Source: DASPUI01 sp035622995 (GTDB taxonomy: Bacteria > Verrucomicrobiota > Verrucomicrobiia > Chthoniobacterales > UBA10450). From it: a DNA stretch of 33,877 nucleotides. The position numbers and the translations under genes were made by a program. Numbering within the stretch: the first letter of the stretch is position 1; every line of letters starts with the position of its first letter. Of the stretch, positions 15,080-23,267 are shown piece by piece. The stretch spans positions 1-33,877 of the forward strand of contig DASPUI010000209.1 in assembly GCA_035622995.1 (NCBI GenBank), in the 5' to 3' direction. The notes under the pieces are model-generated. The model was not told the DNA's origin and ran no database searches. It was given only the letters and a program-made list of their open reading frames with translations.

Positions 15080-16070
15080 GGGCGAAAAGCTTTCCGAGAC
15101 GATGAATCCAGGCAATCTGTCGCTTGGCGTCGTCGAGGGGCACTGCGGGCGAGCCGAACCAGACTCCACCGCTCACGCTTTTTGGAATGCCGCTTTGCGC
15201 GGCGATCATTGTGTTGTCGCCGACCTCGAGATGGCCAACCACGCCAACTTGTCCGGCGATCATAACGTTTTCGCCGATTTTCGTGCTGCCAGAGATTCCG
15301 GCTTGCGCAGCAATGACCGAGTTTCTTCCGACGACAACGTTGTGGGCGATCTGAACCAGATTATCGATTTTGACGCCAGCTTGAATCCAAGTCCGGCCGA
15401 ACCGAGCACGGTCAATCGTGGTATTAGCTCCGATTTCCACATCGTCATCTATTTGGACAATACCGAGTTGCGGGATCTTTTGGTGCCTGCCATTCACCAG
15501 TTCAAAGCCGAAGCCATCCGCGCCAATTACTGCGCCGCTATGAATGATGACGTGTGATCCAATTTGCGTCCGTTCTCGAATGGTCACACGCGGATAGACT
15601 TTGCAGTCCGTGCCGATAACTGTTTCGTGTCCGACATAACTGTGGGCGCCGATATGCGTGTTATCGCCGATGCGCGCTCCAGCCTCGATGACTACGTGCG
15701 GCTGTATTGAAACGCCGGCGCCGACCTGGGCGCTCGGATCGATAATTGCGGTCGGGTGAATCCCAGGCGCGAATGCGATGGGATTGGCGGCAAATTTCAA
15801 CACTGCTCGTTCAAACGCCTGGGACGGATTTCGGACGCGGATTTGCGCGGCGGAGATCTCTTCGCCGAAATCAACCGCCACAAAGACTGCGGTCGCGCGC
15901 GTTTTGCGCAATTGTGCCGCGTACCGTGGATCTGAATAAAAGCTTACATCTCCATTTTCGGCTTCTGCGAGCGAGGCGACGCCAGTGATTTTCAATCCCG
16001 GGTCGCCGATCAACTTGCCATCGCACATTTGTGCGAGCTCCTGGAGAGTAAACTTCACAGTGGGCGACAA
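15045..16070 (-). CDS. lpxD: UDP-3-O-acylglucosamine N-acyltransferase
   Basis: The 341-aa product is LpxD, which adds the second acyl chain to UDP-3-O-acyl-GlcN in lipid A synthesis. It has the N-terminal uridine-binding domain (LQELAQMCDGKL to about 100), then a left-handed beta-helix of hexapeptide repeats (about 105-300), with the catalytic His H243 in VQIAHNVVVG and the GADGFGFE motif. A C-terminal helix (ARVKALEEKLGL) closes the trimer. The start is TTG at 16070, or GTG at 16058, which better matches the usual N-terminus; both are non-ATG. It lies 19 nt after fba and is probably co-transcribed. Confidence 0.95.
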   Translation of the reverse strand: MSPTVKFTLQELAQMCDGKLIGDPGLKITGVASLAEAENGDVSFYSDPRYAAQLRKTRATAVFVAVDFGEEISAAQIRVRNPSQAFERAVLKFAANPIAFAPGIHPTAIIDPSAQVGAGVSIQPHVVIEAGARIGDNTHIGAHSYVGHETVIGTDCKVYPRVTIRERTQIGSHVIIHSGAVIGADGFGFELVNGRHQKIPQLGIVQIDDDVEIGANTTIDRARFGRTWIQAGVKIDNLVQIAHNVVVGRNSVIAAQAGISGSTKIGENVMIAGQVGVVGHLEVGDNTMIAAQSGIPKSVSGGVWFGSPAVPLDDAKRQIAWIHRLGKLFARVKALEEKLGL

Positions 16071-16089
16071 CCCTAACGAATCGAGCTTG

Positions 16090-17058
16090 CTAAGGTTTCA
16101 CGCTTGCACGGACGGCTTCGAGTTGCCCGGCCGATCCGAGTTTTTCATTCTTGTGCGCGATGAAGTTGGCATACTCATCGACGAAGATTTTTCCTGGCGG
16201 ACGAAAATCAAATTGTTCGGGCTTATCACGGAAGAATTCGCGATGAACACGCGTCCAAACGAGTCGTCCGTCAGTGTCGATATTCACTTTGGTCACGCCC
16301 AGTTTGGCCGCGGGCAGATATTCGTTTTCATCCACGCCGCGCGCGGATGGATCGAGATTTCCGCCGGCAGCATTGATTCGCTCGACTTCCGACTTCGGAA
16401 CGCTGGACGAGCCGTGCATGACGACCGGAGTGGGCGGGAGGCCGGCCGCTTTCACCTTGTCGCGAATTCCCTCGATCACTTCGAAATGAAGCGATTGCTG
16501 CCCTTTGAATTTATAGGCGCCGTGACTGGTGCCAATCGCAGCAGCGAGCGAATCGCATTTTGTTTGCTCAATAAACTCGACCGCTTCGTCGGGGTTCGTC
16601 AGGCAGGCGTTGCCTTCATCGACTGAAATATCCTCCTCGACTCCGCCGAGCTGGCCAAGTTCCGCTTCGACGCTGACACCCTTCGGGTGTGCTTTATTGA
16701 CCACGCGTTTGGTGATCTCGACATTTTTGTCGAACGACTCGTGGCTCGCGTCGATCATGACCGAGCTATAAAAACCCGAAGCGATGCAATCGTAACAGGC
16801 TTCCTCGTCGCCGTGGTCGAGATGAACGGCAAAAATTGCCTCTGGGAACATTCCTTCGGCCGTCCGGATAATCGCCTCGAGCATGCGTTTATCGGCATAT
16901 TTCCGCGCGCCTTTCGAAAGCTGAATGATGAATGGGGCTTTGCTTTGGACATTGCCGCGGAACAAACCCAGACATTGCTCCATGTTGTTGATGTTGTAAG
17001 CGCCAACGGCGAATTTTCCGTAGGCGACTTTGAAGAGTTTAGCGGTCGTGACGATCAT
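16090..17058 (-). CDS. fba: Class II fructose-bisphosphate aldolase
   Basis: This 322-aa protein has the class II aldolase Zn site in FAVHLDHGDEE (H79, D81, H82) and later Zn ligands in AIGTSHGAYKF and VVMHGSSSVP. The catalytic Glu/Asp loops VEAELGQLGG and the substrate-binding NIDTDGRLVWTR are present. It interconverts fructose-1,6-bisphosphate with DHAP and glyceraldehyde-3-phosphate in glycolysis and gluconeogenesis. The AELGQLGGVEED loop fits the longer class IIB group, close to FbaA. Tagatose-bisphosphate aldolase is possible but less likely at this length. lpxD follows after 19 nt. Confidence 0.93.
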   Translation of the reverse strand: MIVTTAKLFKVAYGKFAVGAYNINNMEQCLGLFRGNVQSKAPFIIQLSKGARKYADKRMLEAIIRTAEGMFPEAIFAVHLDHGDEEACYDCIASGFYSSVMIDASHESFDKNVEITKRVVNKAHPKGVSVEAELGQLGGVEEDISVDEGNACLTNPDEAVEFIEQTKCDSLAAAIGTSHGAYKFKGQQSLHFEVIEGIRDKVKAAGLPPTPVVMHGSSSVPKSEVERINAAGGNLDPSARGVDENEYLPAAKLGVTKVNIDTDGRLVWTRVHREFFRDKPEQFDFRPPGKIFVDEYANFIAHKNEKLGSAGQLEAVRASVKP

Positions 17059-17151
17059 AAGACGTAGAAAATGGTCATTCTCCGTTTCGAAATATTACGA
17101 AGCTGGCCCGAATCTAACGACGAAATCGAAAATCGGAAATCTGAAAATTTC

Positions 17152-19158
17152 TCAGCGTTTGTTCCGCGTAGCTGGTAGCATGATGCTGACCTGAGTGCCA
17201 CGCGGGCTCGAATCAATTTCCACCCGGCCGTTGTGATCGAAGATTGTACGTTTTACAATCGGCAGCCCAAGGCCCATCCCGCGCGGTTTTGTCGTGCAAA
17301 AAGGTGAAAAGATTTTGTCTTTCATCTCCGGAGAAATGCCATGGCCGTTGTCGCGAACGGTCACGATGATGCCGCCGGTTTTTCCAGAATCACGAACCGA
17401 TTTGGCGGAGAGTGTAATGCGAGCCGTGGGTTTATTGGGGAGCGCCTCGGCTGCGTTTGCCACCAGATGGGCAAAAGCTTCGGCCAGAGCGGCTTCGTCG
17501 CCCAGGACCCGCGGCAAATCGTCGGGCAGTGAAGTCTCAACCTGCATCTTGCCGTTGACCCCGAACCGGGAACGCGCAATTTCAAGTGCTCTCTTAACCG
17601 ACCTGCGGAGATCGATCGGTTTAAGCGTCACTTCGGGTGGATGAGCAAAATTATTTATCTGGGTGATGATGTTGTCAAGGCGATCGATTTCGCGAACGAC
17701 GATCTCGTTGAATTCTTTCCGGAAATCGGCGTCTTCAAATCGTTCGGGAAGAAGTTGGGCAAACGTCTTGATTGCTACGAGCGGATTTCGAATCTCATGC
17801 GACATGCTCGCGGCGAGGTCGCTCCAAAAGGTGGCGCGATCCGCCAGAGCCTGTTTTTCGCGCGACATTTCCTGACTGGTAAGGTCGCTGATGACCGCAA
17901 CCGCGCCGAAAGCGGCGTTTTGACCGGATACTCGTCGAGTCTCGACCGACAGAGAACGGCGAGTGTTACGGTCAATCCAGCGTTCCTGCATCACGGTGGT
18001 TTCTGATTCCAGTGTTTCGCGCAACAAACCGGCCAACCTGCTCCCAACCGCCTCGACCGGTTTGTTTAGAACCTCAACGCTCGTTAGGCCGAGAATCTTC
18101 TCGGCCATGGGATTAAACCAGCGGACGATCGCGTTATCGTCGACGGCAATGATTCCCGGAGGTATGGATTTGAGCAAGGTTTCAGCAAGCGTTCTCTGCA
18201 GAGCTGCCTCTTCGTAAAGCAAAGCGTTCTCCAGAACGGTAGAAACGTGTTCCGCCAGCATCGCCAAGCTTTCGAGATCGCGTGAACCGAATGGCTCTCC
18301 GGTTATTCGCCTGCCGAAAAAAAGCCAGCCGATGATGCAACCACTGGCGTAGAGCGGTACAATTGCCTCCGCGCCAAAGTTGTCGAGCGCGCGTCGCATG
18401 AGCAGGCGTTGCTTGTGATCCGGGTTTGACGCGATATTTGGGCGCGAGATCAGACGCGCATGCAGTTCAAACCAGCGAACGAGGGGGTCGCGCTCGCCAA
18501 ATTCGAGTTCAGACGTTTCAGGCAGGCAGCGCAACCCGCCCCGCATCCGGTAGCGATCTTTGTGGCGTGTTCGGGCGAAGATTCCGACTCGGCCTACGCT
18601 CGTCGCCTCAGCAACCGCCTCAACAATATTCGCCAGCAGTGCGTCAACGTTTTCGAAGCGACGGAGGAGACGCGGGAACCGAAGCACCGGCAAAGACGAC
18701 GAACGATTGGAGTCGGCGAAAATTTCCCGGCTAGGAGCAACCTCCTGGCGCTGTGTAGTTGTTGACGTTTCGCGCAGTTCGCGATTCTCCCGAAGGGCGC
18801 TGAGATAATCCAACGCCCGGCTGACGAGTGCTTGGAAGCGACGCCGATCCAGTTGTAAATCCTCGGCTGCATAAATTCCGGATTGCTCGGCCTCTCGCAA
18901 GGGTTCAGAACGTGACGTTCCCAGAGCGATGATCAGGAAATCGGGGAATTCATCTTGGATTTGCTCGGTTAGTTCGCGGCATTCTTTGGCGCGAAGGTCC
19001 ATAAGAACCAGAGCCGGGCCGATCTGTTGAAGGACAGAGTCGAGTCGGTCGGCGCTACTGACTTGGCGCACCTGGGCAAGGTTGCTCAAAAATGCTTTCG
19101 TTCGCCGGGTCAGCTCGGCGTCCTGAGTATATAAGACGCAGACGGCGGTGGGACTCAT
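17152..19158 (-). CDS. Hybrid-type histidine kinase: pseudo-receiver, GAF, PAS, HisKA, HATPase
   Basis: The 668-aa cytoplasmic protein begins with a degenerate receiver (1-115) that keeps the acceptor-like D54 in VLMDLRAK but lacks the acidic pair and the Lys, so it is probably a pseudo-receiver. A GAF domain (about 175-315) and a PAS domain (about 325-430) follow. The HisKA H-box is SMSHEIRNPL (H454). The ATPase shows an N-box (AHLVANAAEAL), G1 VRDNGHGIS, FSPFCTTK and GLGLPIVKRT. No membrane segment is visible. Its HisKA region is close to that of the upstream kinase, sharing IKTFAQLLPER. The ATG overlaps that kinase's stop by 4 nt (ATGA). Confidence 0.92.
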   Translation of the reverse strand: MSPTAVCVLYTQDAELTRRTKAFLSNLAQVRQVSSADRLDSVLQQIGPALVLMDLRAKECRELTEQIQDEFPDFLIIALGTSRSEPLREAEQSGIYAAEDLQLDRRRFQALVSRALDYLSALRENRELRETSTTTQRQEVAPSREIFADSNRSSSLPVLRFPRLLRRFENVDALLANIVEAVAEATSVGRVGIFARTRHKDRYRMRGGLRCLPETSELEFGERDPLVRWFELHARLISRPNIASNPDHKQRLLMRRALDNFGAEAIVPLYASGCIIGWLFFGRRITGEPFGSRDLESLAMLAEHVSTVLENALLYEEAALQRTLAETLLKSIPPGIIAVDDNAIVRWFNPMAEKILGLTSVEVLNKPVEAVGSRLAGLLRETLESETTVMQERWIDRNTRRSLSVETRRVSGQNAAFGAVAVISDLTSQEMSREKQALADRATFWSDLAASMSHEIRNPLVAIKTFAQLLPERFEDADFRKEFNEIVVREIDRLDNIITQINNFAHPPEVTLKPIDLRRSVKRALEIARSRFGVNGKMQVETSLPDDLPRVLGDEAALAEAFAHLVANAAEALPNKPTARITLSAKSVRDSGKTGGIIVTVRDNGHGISPEMKDKIFSPFCTTKPRGMGLGLPIVKRTIFDHNGRVEIDSSPRGTQVSIMLPATRNKR

Positions 19159-21665
19159 GCCACCGCCACCTCGCTGTCAAACCTGACCAGCGGGAGCAGA
19201 ACGTGAAAGGCCGTTCCCTTTCGAAGCTCACTCTCCACTTCGATTTGCCCGCCGTGCTCTTGAACGATGCCGTGCACAACTGAGAGGCCAAGCCCCGTGC
19301 CGTAATCTTTGGTGGTAAAGAATGGATCAAAAACGTGAGCGATATCTTGTTTGCGAATGCCTTCGCCCGTGTCGCGAATTGTAATCCGCAGAACTTCGGG
19401 AACAGCGCCATTGCCGCGGGTAAGCGCCGCGATCCACCTTTCATCCGTTGAAATCTGCGTGGTTATAGCGAGCTCGCCTCCATTTTTCATCGCATCCATG
19501 GCGTTCAAGAAAAAGTTAAGGAAGACTTGCTCGAGCTGATCGGCATCCGCCCGAATGGTATCAACATTTGCCTCCCAAGAGCGAGTTAATTTAATTTCCT
19601 TTTGGTATAATCGATGGCCTACCAGGCTGAGAGACTTCTCGAGAATCTCGTGTACGTGCATCGGCCGCAGCAGCGGCTTGGTCGGCCGAGCGAAACGCAA
19701 GAGTTGATTAACTAACGAATCGATCCGGTCGATTTCGTGACCGATCAGGTTTGAAAAGGTGTCGCGGAAATCTGAGTCCTGATACCGCTCTGGTAAAAGC
19801 TGAGCGAAAGTCTTGATCGAAACCAAAGGATTTTTGATTTCATGGGCCATTCCTGCTGACAGTGTTCCCAGGCTGGCCAGCCGGTCGCTGCGGCGAATCT
19901 GTGATTCCAGTCGCTTAATCGCGGTAATGTCGGTCAAAACAAGCAAGACGCCCAGCACGTGTCGATCTTGATCGTGAAAGACAGATGTGCTCGTTCGAAC
20001 GATTAATTCCCGGCCGGAAGAATCGAGAGCGAGTTCATTGTTGATCTGTCCCTCGCCGGTTGCCAGCGTTTCGCGCAGCGCCTGTGCCAACGGCGCCGGC
20101 AGTGCATCCAGCCGGGTATCAAGCACATCGTGTGAAGTTAATCCAATGATCTCACCGGCTTCGTTATTAAAGACAGTTATGCGTTCGTCCGCTCCTGCGG
20201 CGATTACGCCGGTGGTCAGATGTTCGAGCAGAGTCTCATTGTAGATCTTGGCGTTTTGGACCTCGGTGAAAAGTTGAGCATTCTCGATCGCGACGGCGAG
20301 TTGTCCGCACAGGACCTGCAACGCTTCCTGTTCAACTGTTCCGTACACACGGCGGGACACGCGCGGACCGAGGAGCATCAGTCCTTCAAGCTGATCGCGC
20401 GCGAAAATTCCCATGACAACGCCAAGGTTGAGATGTTGCATTTGATGAATCACCCGACGTGTCTCCGGCGTCGGCCGAATGCGATGCAGCTCGTCCAGCA
20501 CGATCGGCTGGCCGGTCGTTTCCAAATAAGTGACTAGCGGGTGGTCTTTCGGCAAATCGATCCGATTCTGTCGCGTGGGCTCAGGATATTGCTGGGTGTA
20601 GTCCTTTTTTTTGGCCAACAAAATTATCACCCGGTCCGTATTCGCGGCTTGGGCGATCGTCCGTGCGAAGCGTTCGAGGAGATCGCCCAAAGTCGTCACC
20701 GATTTTAGAATCGTCGCCGCCTTTCCGACGGTAGACCGAAAATCCAATCGGTGTGAGCTGATAAAAAGCCGCTCCGCCAAACGTTGGGAAACGCCCCGCG
20801 CCGGCGCCATGGCAAAGGCGATTACAATCGCAGCCGCGACATGCCCAATCGAAGACGCGCTGGCAGTATAAGATTGAAAAGCAGTTGTGACCAGCCACCA
20901 GACGCACGCGTAAACCGCGAGAAGGTATGCCGTCAACACGATATAAGAGATGATTCGGCGAAGAAAAATACCAACATCCAGGATTCTTTTGGTGGCGATG
21001 CCGTAGGCGATAATCAGGCTGAAGACGACCGACCGAAATGGCGCAAACCAGATCAATCGGGATTGCGCGATGAATGGATCCAGAACAAACGTGAGAACGA
21101 GCGCGATCGCGATTGTCACAACCGTTGCAAGGAGAACAAACGCCAACTCGACCCGCTCGCCAGTTGGCGCCTTTTTCAGGTCTTGCCAATAGCTGACCGC
21201 CAACGCAACAAAGGCGACGACAAAATAAGCTCCATAAAGGTAAACGCCCTCGCCATAAACCGGACTCGGTGCGCCACCAGTTGTGGCGGACATCTTTGCG
21301 CCCCGCAAGAACCAGTGTGTCTGACAAAGGACAATAATGCCGACCGTCGCGACCAGCCACGTCCAAGAGGAGCTAAAAAGGCCGCGCCATCCCTGGTGAA
21401 TTCGGCGGATTGAAAGCCGAAGAAGGTTGAGCGTTGCCAGAACTGCAGCGCCGGCGATCGAGGCCAGTCGAATTGAAAATTCTGCGGCAAAGGGCGTGGT
21501 TGCGATAAATGCGAGGTAGAGTGTGCTAAGCCAGCCTGCAATAATCAGCGAAAGTGCAAGATAAGCTTGGTTAGCAAGCCGGTGCCGATTCGCCTGGAAA
21601 ACAACCAGCCCGAGTGCCACCTGGCAACAGATCGCAACTAGAGTTGGTAGCGTCGCATTGCTCAT
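19155..21665 (-). CDS. Membrane histidine kinase with multi-TM sensor, GAF, PAS (PrsK-like)
   Basis: This 836-aa kinase has about eight membrane helices in residues 5-290, a GAF domain (about 320-470), a PAS domain (about 480-590), a HisKA H-box MAHEIKNPLVSIKTFAQLLP (H608) and an HATPase with IRDTGEGIRK, VFDPFFTTK and GTGLGLSVVHGI. The multi-TM plus GAF layout resembles PrsK of exopolysaccharide/exosortase systems, but no other gene of that system is visible here, so the ligand is unknown. The ATG overlaps the ketosynthase stop (ATGA, 21662-21665), and its own stop overlaps the next kinase, so the three are translationally coupled. Confidence 0.92.
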   Translation of the reverse strand: MSNATLPTLVAICCQVALGLVVFQANRHRLANQAYLALSLIIAGWLSTLYLAFIATTPFAAEFSIRLASIAGAAVLATLNLLRLSIRRIHQGWRGLFSSSWTWLVATVGIIVLCQTHWFLRGAKMSATTGGAPSPVYGEGVYLYGAYFVVAFVALAVSYWQDLKKAPTGERVELAFVLLATVVTIAIALVLTFVLDPFIAQSRLIWFAPFRSVVFSLIIAYGIATKRILDVGIFLRRIISYIVLTAYLLAVYACVWWLVTTAFQSYTASASSIGHVAAAIVIAFAMAPARGVSQRLAERLFISSHRLDFRSTVGKAATILKSVTTLGDLLERFARTIAQAANTDRVIILLAKKKDYTQQYPEPTRQNRIDLPKDHPLVTYLETTGQPIVLDELHRIRPTPETRRVIHQMQHLNLGVVMGIFARDQLEGLMLLGPRVSRRVYGTVEQEALQVLCGQLAVAIENAQLFTEVQNAKIYNETLLEHLTTGVIAAGADERITVFNNEAGEIIGLTSHDVLDTRLDALPAPLAQALRETLATGEGQINNELALDSSGRELIVRTSTSVFHDQDRHVLGVLLVLTDITAIKRLESQIRRSDRLASLGTLSAGMAHEIKNPLVSIKTFAQLLPERYQDSDFRDTFSNLIGHEIDRIDSLVNQLLRFARPTKPLLRPMHVHEILEKSLSLVGHRLYQKEIKLTRSWEANVDTIRADADQLEQVFLNFFLNAMDAMKNGGELAITTQISTDERWIAALTRGNGAVPEVLRITIRDTGEGIRKQDIAHVFDPFFTTKDYGTGLGLSVVHGIVQEHGGQIEVESELRKGTAFHVLLPLVRFDSEVAVA

Positions 21666-22912
21666 CGATCGGGGGCACCGTTCCCAAAAACGATCATTGT
21701 GCTCGCGCTACCGCCAATTCCCCGGACATTAACCAGAGCGCATCCGACTCTTGCTTTTCGCGCACGATTTGGAACGAAATCGAGGTCGCAATTAGGATCC
21801 TCCACCTCATAGTTGGCAGTGGGCGGAACTATTTGATCGCGAAAAGTCAAGGCGCACGCAGCAATCTGGAATGGGCCACCGGCTGCGAGCGGATTTCCTG
21901 TCACTCCTTTAATTGAACTTACCGGCACAGCGTACGCGCGTTCGCCAAAAACCTTTCGAATCGCGCTGACCTCAACCACGTCCAGCACTGGATGGCTGGG
22001 ACCGTAGGCGGAAATGTAATCAATGTCCGAGACTGACCGCCTGGCATTGGCCAGGGCTATGATCATCGAGTCTTCCAATCCGGAGCCCGGCCGCGCTGGA
22101 TCCAGGTCTCGCTGCTTACCATACCCACCGATCTCGAGATAGACTCGGGCATTACGCGCCGCAGCCCGCTCGGCATCTTCAAGAATAAAGACCCCGGCCC
22201 CTTCTGAGATGACGCCGGAATCACGCTCGAGATCAAACGGGCGGCTTGCCTTCTCCGGTTCGCCGTTACGAAAGGAACTTAAACCGCTGGCGATGAAGCT
22301 CGCCATCGTCAAAGGCGTGATTGGCGCATCTGCACCGCCGGCGATGGCTATTTCGGCTTCACCTGAGCGAATCATGGCGGCCGCGTCAGCAATCGCGTCC
22401 AAGCCAGATGGACATGCGGACGAAACAGTGGCCGCGTGCGCCGAAGCACCAATTCGATCGGCGATTGTATTGGCGGCAGCTTGCGGGATCGAGGCGGAGG
22501 CGGAGCTCGCCGGTGCCCGGTTGGGGCCATTATTTTGCAGCGAAAAATAAACGCTTTCGATGACATCAATTGCACTTGTGCTAATGCCGATGATCACAGG
22601 CGTTGGACTGGGCAATTCAAGATTGATTGGATCCAAACCTGCGTCCCGCAAGGCCATCATGGTTGCGGCATAAGCAAGTTGCGTGTGTCGCGCCATTCGT
22701 TTCGGTTTTAATTCAGGCTCGATATGGTCGTTCGGGTCGAATCCCTTTACTTCACCGGCGATTCGACTCTTGAATTCTGACGCGTCAAAAAGAGTGATCG
22801 GGCCGATTCCACTGCGGCCGGCTAAAAGCGATTCCCAGAATGCTTCAGTCCCGATACCATTCGGGGCGAGAATTCCCATTCCCGTTACAACAACGCGATT
22901 CTTTTTAACCAT
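21662..22912 (-). CDS. Beta-ketoacyl synthase (FabF-like) with altered catalytic His
   Basis: The 416-aa protein has the FabF thiolase fold throughout: VVVTGMGILAPNG, the nucleophile C167 in SSACPSGLDAI, and the Lys of SSIKG (K335). However, the two histidines used by FabF for decarboxylation are missing. The NAHGTST motif reads SAYGPSH (Y303), and the GH of TGHLLGAAG reads TGNPLAAGG (N340). The C-terminal GFGGTN motif is GIGGSA. So it may acylate its Cys yet not decarboxylate malonyl-ACP. It could be a chain-length-factor-like partner, a transferase or a regulatory acyl sensor; this is inference. It is coupled to the downstream membrane kinase by ATGA. No ACP or reductase gene is nearby. Confidence 0.88.
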   Translation of the reverse strand: MVKKNRVVVTGMGILAPNGIGTEAFWESLLAGRSGIGPITLFDASEFKSRIAGEVKGFDPNDHIEPELKPKRMARHTQLAYAATMMALRDAGLDPINLELPSPTPVIIGISTSAIDVIESVYFSLQNNGPNRAPASSASASIPQAAANTIADRIGASAHAATVSSACPSGLDAIADAAAMIRSGEAEIAIAGGADAPITPLTMASFIASGLSSFRNGEPEKASRPFDLERDSGVISEGAGVFILEDAERAAARNARVYLEIGGYGKQRDLDPARPGSGLEDSMIIALANARRSVSDIDYISAYGPSHPVLDVVEVSAIRKVFGERAYAVPVSSIKGVTGNPLAAGGPFQIAACALTFRDQIVPPTANYEVEDPNCDLDFVPNRARKARVGCALVNVRGIGGSASTMIVFGNGAPDR

Positions 22913-23075
22913 TCGATTCCTTTTCCGACGAGCTGGCCTGCTCGCGACAGTTGCTCTGCGCGTATGGAACCCGTTTCGAAACGAGCTCGGCTTTTACCAA
23001 TTGAAAATAATTGTCGATTTTGTCGACCACCCGGCGATCACGGCGCATTCTAAACGCTACATTGGATAGAGTCAT
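22905..23075 (-). CDS. 56-aa charged micro-ORF overlapping the ketosynthase start
   Basis: ATG at 23075 to TAA at 22905-22907 encodes 56 residues (MTLSNVAFRMRRDRRVVDKI, then a helical DNYFQLVKAEL segment and a Ser/Glu-rich tail). The last 8 nt overlap the start of the ketosynthase gene. A second ATG at 23048 gives a 47-aa version. TATAAT overlaps the first ATG, so if it is a -10 box the shorter product is the real one. I recognise no family. The operon position and the overlap support it, but the evidence is thin. Confidence 0.35.
   Translation of the reverse strand: MTLSNVAFRMRRDRRVVDKIDNYFQLVKAELVSKRVPYAQSNCREQASSSEKESNG
22918..22922 (-). promoter_or_regulatory. Shine-Dalgarno AAGGA of the ketosynthase gene
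   Basis: AAGGA lies 5 nt upstream of the ATG at 22912 on the minus strand. It is one of the few clear ribosome binding sites in the window and fixes the ketosynthase start. It lies inside the 3' end of the 56-aa micro-ORF. Confidence 0.55.
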
Positions 23076-23134
23076 TATATTTTTGCGCTCAATTCTGAAG
23101 CGTTGGGGCGTTCGACATTCAGCTGGCCAACAAA

Positions 23135-23163
23135 TTGCAGCTTGCGCGCCAATCGATTCTAAT
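23135..23163 (+). promoter_or_regulatory. Weak sigma70-like promoter before REC-kinase gene
   Basis: TTGCAG (23135-23140) and TCTAAT (23158-23163) are separated by 17 nt. Each differs from the consensus at two or more positions. It is placed suitably for transcribing the 25-aa ORF and REC-kinase gene, but this could be chance. Confidence 0.25.
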
Positions 23164-23189
23164 TCACGGTCTCCCCCGGCGGTTTCTTC

Positions 23190-23267
23190 ATGGCTCGAAA
23201 GGTGCTTCTCGTCCTATCGCCTAACCGCGAACTGCACCTGTGTGCTACCGGCCATGGCTCCTTATGA
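23190..23267 (+). CDS. 25-aa leader ORF coupled to REC-kinase gene
   Basis: ATG at 23190 reads MARKVLLVLSPNRELHLCAT then GHGSL and stops at TGA 23265-23267. The stop overlaps the kinase ATG as ATGA. The N-terminus looks like the first strand of a receiver-type domain, so it may be a remnant or a true leader peptide that controls translation of the kinase. There is no strong ribosome binding site. Alternatively, it is a chance frame. Confidence 0.3.
   Translation: MARKVLLVLSPNRELHLCATGHGSL

Larger units (their letters stand above)
22913..23263. other. Divergent intergenic region between kinase operons
   Basis: This 351-nt gap separates the minus-strand ketosynthase/kinase operon from the plus-strand REC-kinase gene, so it should contain promoters in both directions. 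Contents seen are a 56-aa minus ORF (22905-23075), a weak plus promoter (23135-23163) and a 25-aa plus ORF (23190-23267). No RNA gene or riboswitch motif was recognised. Confidence 0.5.

Noticed and set aside
20784..21413. 209-aa plus-strand frame
   Set aside because: Antisense to the membrane part of the PrsK-like kinase; Arg/Asn/Asp-rich with no domain.
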